Below the pieces are notes generated by a model. The model made no database searches. It saw nothing but the letters and a program-made list of their open reading frames with translations, and was not told the DNA's origin. A stretch of DNA of 64,000 nt from the NCBI RefSeq assembly GCF_026127265.1, contig NZ_WWFG01000001.1, positions 2,457,501-2,521,500 on the forward strand, read 5' to 3'. The stretch is from Nostoc sp. KVJ3 (lineage in GTDB: Bacteria; Cyanobacteriota; Cyanobacteriia; Cyanobacteriales; Nostocaceae). How positions within the stretch are numbered: position 1 is the stretch's first letter; the number at the start of each line of letters is the position of its first letter. Made by a program: the position numbers and the translations under genes. Below, in pieces: positions 18,179-25,185 of the stretch.

Positions 18179-19690
18179 TTAAAACTCCATTCGCTGATAT
18201 TCAGCTACGGAGGATGCTGCGGGGCGGGCGCGCTGTCTGGCCCAATCTCTCAGAGCCGTTACTTGTTCTTGCATCGTTCGAGACAGCGGCAATGTTGCCT
18301 TCAGTGCAGCAATAATATCTAGTTGGGTGAACTCCCGATCTTGGGCAAAAGCTTCATACATTGCCGCAACGATCGCTTGCTCAACTTCTGCCCCAGAAAA
18401 GCCGTCAGACATCTTGGCTAGTTGCTCAAGATCGAATCGAGAGATGTCTTCACGGCGCTTGGTCAGATGAATATTAAAAATCTGTTGCCGTTCTTCCGGT
18501 GTTGGCAGATCGACAAAGAAAATTTCATCAAAGCGTCCTTTCCTCAAGAACTCGCCAGGTAAGCGTTCTACTCGGTTGGCGGTTGCCATCACGAACACTG
18601 GTGATTTCTTATCTTGCATCCATGTGAGGAAGGAGCCGAAGATTCTACTTGATGTCCCCCCATCAGAATCGGAAGAACCTCCACTACCAGCAAAAGATTT
18701 ATCCAATTCATCGATAAACAAAATCGCTGGGGAAATAGATTCTGCTGTTTTCAGGGCGTTTCGCAAGTTTGCTTCACTTCGTCCCACCATTGAGCCGTCG
18801 TAAACTCGCCCCATATCTAACCGCAACAGTGGTAAACCCCACAGCCGGGAAGTAGTTTTAGCAATTAATGACTTACCGCAACCGGGAACTCCGAGAATTA
18901 ACATCCCCTTTGGTTGAGGCAAACCATACTCTCTCGCTCTTTCTGTAAAAGCGTTAGAGCGTTGCTTGAGCCATCTTTTTAACTCTTCTAAGCCACCTAC
19001 TGCATCAATGGTTTCATCTTCTTCGATGTATTCTAAGATGCCATTGCGCCGAATTAGTTGCTTTTTCTCAGATAAAACGATATCTACTTCATCTTCCGTC
19101 AAACGCCCTGTAGTTACCTGCGCCTTTCGGTAGACTTTCTCAGCTTCATCTTTAGTTAGACCTAAAGCCGCTCTGAGAAGCTTTTCTCTAGCTTCTGTTG
19201 TCAACCGCCGACCACGATTTTGGTCTACGTGCTGAGTCAGTACTTTATTCAACTCTGCCATATCTGGCAGTGTAAAGTCGATAACAACAACTTCTTTTTC
19301 CAACTCTATAGGCACTTGTTGCATGGGAGACATCAAAATGATGTTCTTTTGCGTACCTTTAAAGCTAGCGATCGCATCTCGTAACGATCTATTTGTTGCT
19401 GGCGCATCAATAAAGGGGTGTAAATCTTTAAGAATAAATATACTTGGCTCTTTCTGCCGGATTATCCACTCAATGGCCGCCTCTGGAGACACGGTATTAT
19501 GTTGGGTAACATTCCGGGGTTGACCATATTCCACAATCCCGTGTGTTACTGTCCAAATAAATACTCGGCGCTGGGGCTTTAACAACTGGGCGATGGTGGA
19601 AACGGCTTGCTCGGCCCGCTCTTCCTCGGAGGTCACAAGGTAGATTAAAGGGTATTGAGCTTGAATTAGGATATTGAGCTCTTCTTTCAT
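18179..19690 (-). CDS. ycf46: Ycf46, AAA+ ATPase
   Basis: Ycf46 is an AAA+ ATPase conserved in cyanobacteria and some plastids; a role in photosynthetic CO2 use has been proposed. The 504-residue protein has an N-terminal domain (about 1-210, starting MKEELNILIQAQYPLIYLVT) and a classic AAA module: Walker A GVPGCGKS, Walker B ILFIDELDK, an SGGSSDSDGG insertion, sensor ATANRVERLP, and arginine-finger segment EFLRKGRFDE. MKEELN (ATG at 19690) is chosen because family members begin there; the frame is open to 19753. It sits between an RHH-type small protein gene and ycf35 on the same strand. Confidence 0.93.
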   Translation of the reverse strand: MKEELNILIQAQYPLIYLVTSEEERAEQAVSTIAQLLKPQRRVFIWTVTHGIVEYGQPRNVTQHNTVSPEAAIEWIIRQKEPSIFILKDLHPFIDAPATNRSLRDAIASFKGTQKNIILMSPMQQVPIELEKEVVVIDFTLPDMAELNKVLTQHVDQNRGRRLTTEAREKLLRAALGLTKDEAEKVYRKAQVTTGRLTEDEVDIVLSEKKQLIRRNGILEYIEEDETIDAVGGLEELKRWLKQRSNAFTERAREYGLPQPKGMLILGVPGCGKSLIAKTTSRLWGLPLLRLDMGRVYDGSMVGRSEANLRNALKTAESISPAILFIDELDKSFAGSGGSSDSDGGTSSRIFGSFLTWMQDKKSPVFVMATANRVERLPGEFLRKGRFDEIFFVDLPTPEERQQIFNIHLTKRREDISRFDLEQLAKMSDGFSGAEVEQAIVAAMYEAFAQDREFTQLDIIAALKATLPLSRTMQEQVTALRDWARQRARPAASSVAEYQRMEF

Positions 19691-19768
19691 ACTTCGACCT
19701 ACTTGAGACCTTATAGAGACAGTAGAGACATTGCTGCTGGTAAAGACAACCAAATCATGAATATCTAT

Positions 19769-20122
19769 CTAGCAAGGAACTAACTCTTCCTCGCCCTTGG
19801 GATTGGTTTCATCTTCATCCATCTCATCAATAGAAAGATGCTCTTGACCAACTACTCCTGGTTGATTGCCCAAAGTAACCAGTTCCCCATCACGTAAGAC
19901 TAATGAGCTATCACAGGTTGGGCATGAATAAACTCTATGAGTCCGCCCAAAAGAAGAGTCTTCTAACTCGTCCACCAATTCTGAATGAGACAGGTAAAAA
20001 CCAAGGGCACGTTCGGCAAGTTCTGACATTGGTTCAGAATCGACTGCTGAACGAATCTTCAGTTTTCTGTGCAACTCTGGCGATAAATACAAAGTGACCT
20101 TTTGCTTTGTTTGCGTTTGCAT
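19769..20122 (-). CDS. Small protein with ribbon-helix-helix-like N-terminus and CPTC motif
   Basis: The 117-residue protein starts with KVTLYLSPELHRKLKIRSAVDSEPMSEL shortened here to its key elements: a beta strand VTLYLS and two helices, as in Arc/MetJ-type ribbon-helix-helix DNA-binding domains. A helix with YLSHSELVDELEDS follows, then YSCPTCDSSLVLRDGE, whose CxxC could be half a zinc site, and an acidic tail ending in Cys. It lies 78 bases upstream of ycf46 on the same strand, so it may regulate, or be co-transcribed with, ycf46-ycf35. The regulator role is inferred. Confidence 0.7.
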   Translation of the reverse strand: MQTQTKQKVTLYLSPELHRKLKIRSAVDSEPMSELAERALGFYLSHSELVDELEDSSFGRTHRVYSCPTCDSSLVLRDGELVTLGNQPGVVGQEHLSIDEMDEDETNPKGEEELVPC

Positions 20123-20330
20123 ATAACTCTTTAACGGTCTTACCCGGGTATGTATATCAACTTATCGGTTCTTCTATTGGTTGTCAAGACAGTAAAACGT
20201 TTTAACGCTACTTTTGTTACATTTGTTTACAAATGAGGCTGAAATGCTGTTTATTGAGTGATAAATCCCTCACGACAAACCTCTGAGAATTAATCAGGGT
20301 TGAGGAATCAAATCCTGAAACCTGAATGGG

Positions 20331-20348
20331 AATTAGCGATCGCTAATT
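20331..20348. repeat. 18-bp perfect palindrome containing HIP1
   Basis: AATTAGCGATCGCTAATT is fully self-complementary and centred on a HIP1 octamer. It lies just downstream of the FHA gene and upstream of the RHH-ycf46-ycf35 set. A hairpin or protein site is possible; HIP1 alone is very common in such genomes. Confidence 0.4.
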
Positions 20349-20367
20349 AATGATTGCCTGATTTGGC

Positions 20368-21156
20368 TTACTTTTTAACTATTTGGAGTGTAAGCGGATT
20401 AAAGTTAAACACCTTGCCGGTTGTAAACAACTGATATCCACAGGAAATGCCAGCGAATGACACTAGCATCGAAAAAAGAGACACAGAGCCGATGACAACA
20501 CCGCTGGTGATGAATAGAGCAATTCCGATGCCAATCAACACCCATCCGAGTTTGCGATTATCGCGCCCACCCCAATTTAAAGCTACTACACCTCCCATAC
20601 ACAGCAAAATCCCAGGTGTGCTGCGTAAGTAGACGCTTACATAAATACTTGTACTTAAAAATGTAATGCCAGCTAGGATTAGTCCTAAACCAATAAGCTT
20701 ACTAGCAAAGATTACTTGTTCCTCTTCTTTACTGGTGGTAGGCGCTGTAATTTTCGTTGGCGCGGAGTTTGGTGTAGGATTTTTTGCGGTAGATGCATAG
20801 TGCTGCTGCACCCTAAACATAAAAGTTATTTTGTCTCCCTGCCCAAGGGAAACTCTGTCTCCTGGATGCAGTGGACAAAAAACTTGAGGTTGAAGTTTCG
20901 CACCGTTAATGTATGTACCATTAGAACTGCCCAAATCGGTAATATGGTATTCGTCCCCATTCACCCAAATTTGGGCGTGGATGCGAGATGCCACATCTGA
21001 ATCTGGTAAGCCAGAAATATCAATATCTGGTGGTTTTTGGTCGTTTGGCTTACCAATGCAAATTACAGAAAGATTTGGTGGAAATTGCAAAGATGTGTTG
21101 CTTTGGAAGTGAAAAAGCTCCAAAGTTGGTTCGCCTGTCTGAGATGCACTGGACAT
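20368..21156 (-). CDS. FHA-domain protein with C-terminal membrane segments
   Basis: The 262-residue protein has an N-terminal FHA domain (about 20-115) with SRIHAQIW and DLGSSNGTYINGAKL, the signature for phosphothreonine binding. A Pro/Thr-rich linker (about 118-145) is followed by three to four hydrophobic segments (about 150-250: LIGLGLILAGITFLS, GILLCMGGVVALNW, VLIGIGIALFITSG and a further Gly/Ser-rich one). It is expected in the membrane with FHA in the cytoplasm, where it could read Ser/Thr kinase output. A direct link to the two giant kinases in this window is only a guess. Confidence 0.85.
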   Translation of the reverse strand: MSSASQTGEPTLELFHFQSNTSLQFPPNLSVICIGKPNDQKPPDIDISGLPDSDVASRIHAQIWVNGDEYHITDLGSSNGTYINGAKLQPQVFCPLHPGDRVSLGQGDKITFMFRVQQHYASTAKNPTPNSAPTKITAPTTSKEEEQVIFASKLIGLGLILAGITFLSTSIYVSVYLRSTPGILLCMGGVVALNWGGRDNRKLGWVLIGIGIALFITSGVVIGSVSLFSMLVSFAGISCGYQLFTTGKVFNFNPLTLQIVKK

Positions 21157-21330
21157 AAATTGTGTGATAAAGCACTCTTTATAAGCTTCTCTACTGAGGA
21201 GTCAAAAGAGAATGGTAAATATCCTGAAAGAATATTTAATTTTTAATGAGCGCTCTTTCAGTGCAAGGTATCGATCTGAGTTTCTGGTATTTCTATAAAA
21301 TCAGTGACTTTGGCAAAATGTGTAATGTAA

Positions 21331-21861
21331 ATGGCTACTGCTAATAAAATCTGTAGTTTGCGGCGAAGAATTTATCGGTTTACCGCCAGTGTTAGTGGGG
21401 TTATTGCCCTGTTAGTAATTCTGTGGGGTTGTACTGCAAATGATTTTAACGCTGGAGCGATCGCATGGAAAACTTACAAGAACTCTCGTTATGGCTTTGA
21501 ATTTCCATATCCGAGTAACTGGACTTCTTCAGCAGCCCCAGCAAATGGTGATGGAATTGCGTTTATTTTACCACAGGATAACTCAGTGGAAATTCGGGGG
21601 TGGGCAAGTCATGAGTTCCCAAATTCGATTGTTACAGAGCAAGAGCCGTTAAAAAAGATAAAATCCAACTTTCAAACCGCCCAAGGACTATCTGGGGTAA
21701 TGGTTGTAGAAGTTGATAAAGATATAGGTTCAATGACATTGACACTAACTCAGAGTCAAGTAAAATACTGTTGGCAGGGACGAAGCAAGAGCCAAAAATT
21801 TCAAGATTATTATCATTTGTTTTATTACATTGCCCACCAGTATCGGATTTCAAAATCTTAA
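21331..21861 (+). CDS. Putative lipoprotein, PsbP-like fold
   Basis: The 176-residue protein has a basic N-terminus, a hydrophobic stretch (about 19-33) and a lipobox-like VILWGC with Cys34, so it is probably a lipoprotein. The mature part contains YKNSRYGFEFPYPSNW, a start shared by PsbP-like and related small beta proteins, then alternating strands. PsbP assignment is tentative because the overall match is weak. It is divergent from the FHA gene, with 175 bases between the two starts. Confidence 0.7.
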   Translation: MATANKICSLRRRIYRFTASVSGVIALLVILWGCTANDFNAGAIAWKTYKNSRYGFEFPYPSNWTSSAAPANGDGIAFILPQDNSVEIRGWASHEFPNSIVTEQEPLKKIKSNFQTAQGLSGVMVVEVDKDIGSMTLTLTQSQVKYCWQGRSKSQKFQDYYHLFYYIAHQYRISKS

Positions 21862-22030
21862 TGGGGCATTGGGCATTGGGTATGGTGTATTAATTCTTCT
21901 CCCCCTACCTCCCTCGCCTCCCCTCCCTCGCTTCCCCAGATGCCTAAATCTAAAATTTCCGCCAGAATGATGATTGAGAGGGGACAAAAACCTGGTAGAT
22001 TTAGCTATCAGCGAGTAAAAACTGGTGAAG

Positions 22031-23185
22031 ATGAAAGTCCTGGTTATTGGCGGTGATGGATATTGCGGTTGGGCAACTGCTCTTTACCTTTCCAATCGAG
22101 GTTATGAAGTTGGAATTTTAGATAGTTTGGTGCGGCGGCACTGGGATACTGAACTAGGTGTTGAAACTCTCACTCCGATCGCACTAATTCAACAACGTCT
22201 CCAGCGCTGGCAAGATTTGACGGGTAAATCTATCGATTTGTTCATCGGCGATATTACAAATTACGAATTTCTCAGCAAAACATTACATCAATTTCAGCCA
22301 AATGCCCTAGTGCATTTTGGCGAACAGCGTTCAGCCCCATTTTCCATGATTGACCGAGAACATGCAGTTCTCACCCAAGTCAATAATGTAGTTGGGACGT
22401 TGAACTTGTTGTACGCCATGCGGGAAGATTTCCCGGACTGTCATTTGGTGAAGTTGGGAACTATGGGTGAATACGGTACACCCAACATCGACATTGAAGA
22501 AGGGTATATCACCATTGAACACAATGGCCGCAAGGATACCTTACCTTATCCTAAGCAGCCCGGTTCGATGTACCATTTAAGCAAAGTCCATGATAGTCAT
22601 AACATTCACTTTGCTTGCCGGATTTGGGGATTGCGGGCAACTGATTTAAATCAGGGTGTAGTTTATGGTGTCTTAACCGAAGAAACGGGGATGGACGAAC
22701 TATTGATTAATCGGCTGGATTACGATGGTGTGTTTGGGACTGCACTGAACCGCTTTTGTATTCAAGCTGCGATCGCACACCCCTTAACTGTCTATGGTAA
22801 AGGTGGACAGACTCGCGGGTTTTTGGATATTCGGGATACAGTACGATGTGTGGAATTAGCGATCGCTAATCCTGCCCAAGCTGGCGAATTCCGCGTATTT
22901 AACCAATTTACCGAACAATTCAGCGTCGGTGAATTGGCATTAATGGTGAAAAATGCTGGTAACGCTATGGGATTGAAAGTAGAAATCAATCACTTAGATA
23001 ATCCCAGAGTTGAGAAAGAAGAACATTACTTCAACGCTAAAAACACTAAATTGCTCGATTTAGGTTTACAGCCTCACTTGCTTTCTGATTCTCTACTCGA
23101 TTCTCTGTTAAACTTCGCCATTAAGTATCAGAAACGAGTCGATCATAAGCAAATTCTGCCGAAAGTGTCTTGGCACAGAAATTAG
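22031..23185 (+). CDS. sqdB: UDP-sulfoquinovose synthase
   Basis: SqdB converts UDP-glucose and sulfite to UDP-sulfoquinovose, the head-group donor for the thylakoid sulfolipid SQDG. The protein is an extended SDR: NAD-binding GGDGYCGWA at the N-terminus, HFGEQRSAPFSM, the catalytic Thr in LGTMGEYGTPN and the Tyr-Lys pair in MYHLSKVHD, plus GFLDIRDTV. Length (about 384) fits the family. ATG 22031 gives the usual MKVLVIGGDGYCG; a GTG at 22025 is an in-frame alternative. sqdX follows after one intervening gene, so sulfolipid synthesis is encoded here. Confidence 0.96.
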   Translation: MKVLVIGGDGYCGWATALYLSNRGYEVGILDSLVRRHWDTELGVETLTPIALIQQRLQRWQDLTGKSIDLFIGDITNYEFLSKTLHQFQPNALVHFGEQRSAPFSMIDREHAVLTQVNNVVGTLNLLYAMREDFPDCHLVKLGTMGEYGTPNIDIEEGYITIEHNGRKDTLPYPKQPGSMYHLSKVHDSHNIHFACRIWGLRATDLNQGVVYGVLTEETGMDELLINRLDYDGVFGTALNRFCIQAAIAHPLTVYGKGGQTRGFLDIRDTVRCVELAIANPAQAGEFRVFNQFTEQFSVGELALMVKNAGNAMGLKVEINHLDNPRVEKEEHYFNAKNTKLLDLGLQPHLLSDSLLDSLLNFAIKYQKRVDHKQILPKVSWHRN

Positions 23186-23197
23186 GATAAGCTCTGC

Positions 23198-23842
23198 GTG
23201 CGGCTGATAACAGAACCTTATTTAACTCAAGTTAGTAATTGGCCAAAAAATGGTCGTCATATCTTAGCACAATATGACGACCATTCAATTGTTGTTTATC
23301 AGGCATATCGTCCTGCTATTGGTAGTTTCGCCGCCACCTACGGTTATTTTGGTGGTGAGTTCAGTTTTGACCGCATGAGTTGGATCAAACCTAACTTCCT
23401 CTGGATGATGTATCGTTCTGGATGGGGTACAGAAAATGGTCAAGAGGTGGTGTTAGCTATTTGGCTTAAGCGTTCGGCTTTTGAAGAAATTTTAGCGGCG
23501 GCTGTTCATTCCAGCTACGTTCCAGAACTTTATCCTGATAAAAGTGGATGGCAAAGCGCATTGAAGCGATCGCAAGTCCGCCTACAATGGGATCCAGACC
23601 ATCACCCAACTGGGACAAAATTAGAACGACGCGCTATTCAGTTAGGGTTACGTGGTCAAGTTCTGGCTGCTTACGCCAAAGATTGGATTCTCAATATTGA
23701 GGACATCTCAGACTTTGTAGAAAAACAGCGCCAAAACATTAAATCTGATTGTGCAGAGTTGATTACACCACAAGAGAAAGTCTATTCTGTGTTTGATAGA
23801 GAAACGCAAGCAAAGCTGGGATTATCTGCCTGGACTGAATAG
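23198..23842 (+). CDS. DUF4291 family protein
   Basis: The 214-residue protein shows the DUF4291 signature: ILAQYDDHSIVVYQAYRPAI, MSWIKPNFLWMMYRSGW and VRLQWDPDHHPTG, with a conserved Arg pair in LERRAIQLGLRG. The function of the family is unknown. It begins with GTG 12 bases after the sqdB stop and ends six bases before the sqdX ATG, so the three genes are almost certainly co-transcribed. That placement inside the sulfolipid operon hints at a connection, but DUF4291 genes occur widely elsewhere. Confidence 0.85.
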   Translation: MRLITEPYLTQVSNWPKNGRHILAQYDDHSIVVYQAYRPAIGSFAATYGYFGGEFSFDRMSWIKPNFLWMMYRSGWGTENGQEVVLAIWLKRSAFEEILAAAVHSSYVPELYPDKSGWQSALKRSQVRLQWDPDHHPTGTKLERRAIQLGLRGQVLAAYAKDWILNIEDISDFVEKQRQNIKSDCAELITPQEKVYSVFDRETQAKLGLSAWTE

Positions 23843-23848
23843 TTTTTT

Positions 23849-24979
23849 ATGAGAATTGCTCTATTTACCGAAACCTTTTTACCCAAGGTTGACGGCATTG
23901 TAACGCGGCTGCGCCATACTGTTGACCATTTACAGCGTAGTGGCAATCAAGTATTGGTAATTGCCCCTGATGGAGGCATTACAGAACACAAAGGCGCTAA
24001 AGTTTACGGCATTACTGGCTTTCCTTTGCCATTGTATCCAGAATTAACAATGGCACTTCCCCGCCCAGCCATTGGTTATGTTTTAGAAGAGTTTAAGCCA
24101 GATGTGATTCATGTCGTGAATCCAGCCGTTTTAGGTTTAGCTGGCATATTTTACAGCAAAATCCTCAAAATCCCCTTAGTAGCGTCTTACCATACCCATT
24201 TACCCCAATATCTTCAACATTACGGCTTGGGGATGCTGGAAGGGTTTCTTTGGGAACTGCTAAAAGGCGCTCATAATCAAGCAGCTTTGAATCTGTGTAC
24301 CTCCACAGCAATGGTAGAGGAACTGACAGCACATGGGATTGAGCGTGTAGATTTATGGCAGCGTGGTGTGGATACGGAATTATTTCACCCTGATTTAGCT
24401 AATGTAGAGATGCGATCGCGTTTATCACAAAATCATCCAGAAAGTCCATTGCTACTTTATGTTGGGCGGCTTTCTGCGGAAAAAGAAATTGAGCGCATCA
24501 AACCAATTTTAGAAGCAATTCCCGAAGCGCGGTTAGCATTGGTTGGAGATGGGCCACACCGTCAAGCACTAGAAAAACACTTTGCTGGTACAAATACTTA
24601 TTTTGTTGGATATCTTATGGGTCAAGAATTAGGTTCTGCCTTTGCAAGTGCTGATGCCTTTATCTTTCCTTCCCGTACAGAAACACTAGGCTTAGTCCTA
24701 CTAGAAGCGATGGCTGCTGGCTGTCCGGTAGTAGCAGCCCGTTCAGGGGGAATTCCTGATATTGTGACAGATGGAGTAAATGGATATCTTTTTGAGCCAA
24801 CAGCAAATGTTCAAGGAGCCTTAGCTGCTACTATTCGCCTCTTAGAACAAAAAGAACAACGAGACATCATTCGTCAAAATGCTCGCCAGGAAGCAGAAAG
24901 TTGGGGTTGGGCAGCTGCCACCAGGCAGCTACAAGATTACTACCAAAAGGTGATACTTTCTGAACAATTGACAAAATAA
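23849..24979 (+). CDS. sqdX: Sulfoquinovosyltransferase (SQDG synthase)
   Basis: SqdX transfers sulfoquinovose from UDP-sulfoquinovose to diacylglycerol. The 376-residue GT4 enzyme has the N-terminal MRIALFTETFLPKVDGIVTR, the segment ASYHTHLPQYLQHYGLG, WQRGVDTELFHP, and the donor-binding region LYVGRLSAEKEIE with SRTETLGLVLLEAMAAG (E-x7-E). The DGIVTR start and the YHTHLP segment are typical of SqdX/SQD2. It acts at the cytoplasmic face of photosynthetic or plasma membranes. It is the last gene of the sqdB-DUF4291-sqdX group. Confidence 0.95.
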   Translation: MRIALFTETFLPKVDGIVTRLRHTVDHLQRSGNQVLVIAPDGGITEHKGAKVYGITGFPLPLYPELTMALPRPAIGYVLEEFKPDVIHVVNPAVLGLAGIFYSKILKIPLVASYHTHLPQYLQHYGLGMLEGFLWELLKGAHNQAALNLCTSTAMVEELTAHGIERVDLWQRGVDTELFHPDLANVEMRSRLSQNHPESPLLLYVGRLSAEKEIERIKPILEAIPEARLALVGDGPHRQALEKHFAGTNTYFVGYLMGQELGSAFASADAFIFPSRTETLGLVLLEAMAAGCPVVAARSGGIPDIVTDGVNGYLFEPTANVQGALAATIRLLEQKEQRDIIRQNARQEAESWGWAAATRQLQDYYQKVILSEQLTK

Positions 24980-25008
24980 AGGGCTGGGGAGTGGGGAGGG
25001 AGATGAGG

Positions 25009-25078
25009 GAGATGAGGGAGCAGGGGGAGCAGGGGAAGCAGGGGAAGCAGGGGGAGAAAGAATAAAGAACTAAGACCC
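25009..25078 (+). repeat. Left arm of a long inverted repeat, GCAGGGGA-type tandem units
   Basis: Tandem G/A-rich units of about nine bases (GCAGGGGAA) end in an AAAGAATAAAGAACTAAGACCC tail given here by position 25055-25078. The same block in reverse complement lies at 27802-27878, and a third, plus-strand-inverted copy at about 28628-28694. It is a dispersed intergenic repeat. Confidence 0.7.
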
Positions 25079-25130
25079 TATGCCCTATACCCTATACCCT
25101 ATGCCCTATACCCTATGCCCTATACCCTAT
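25075..25130 (+). repeat. STRR: eight RCCCTAT heptamers
   Basis: Eight perfect head-to-tail units ACCCTAT or GCCCTAT run from 25075 to 25130, with a degenerate ninth (GCCTCAT). Short tandemly repeated heptamers are characteristic of heterocystous cyanobacteria. It lies in the leader of the cyclase gene. Confidence 0.85.
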
Positions 25131-25185
25131 GCCTCATGCCTAATAACCAATACCAAATACCCAAAATCTAAAATCTAAAATTACC

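Noticed and set aside
20141..20187. Promoter for the RHH-ycf46-ycf35 set
   Set aside because: TTGACA is present on the minus strand at 20187-20182, but the spacing to TATACA is 25 bases and to GATAAG is 15; not strong enough to list.
25009..25130. Possible CRISPR array
   Set aside because: Units are 7-9 bases and contiguous, with no unique spacers; these are STRR tandem repeats.
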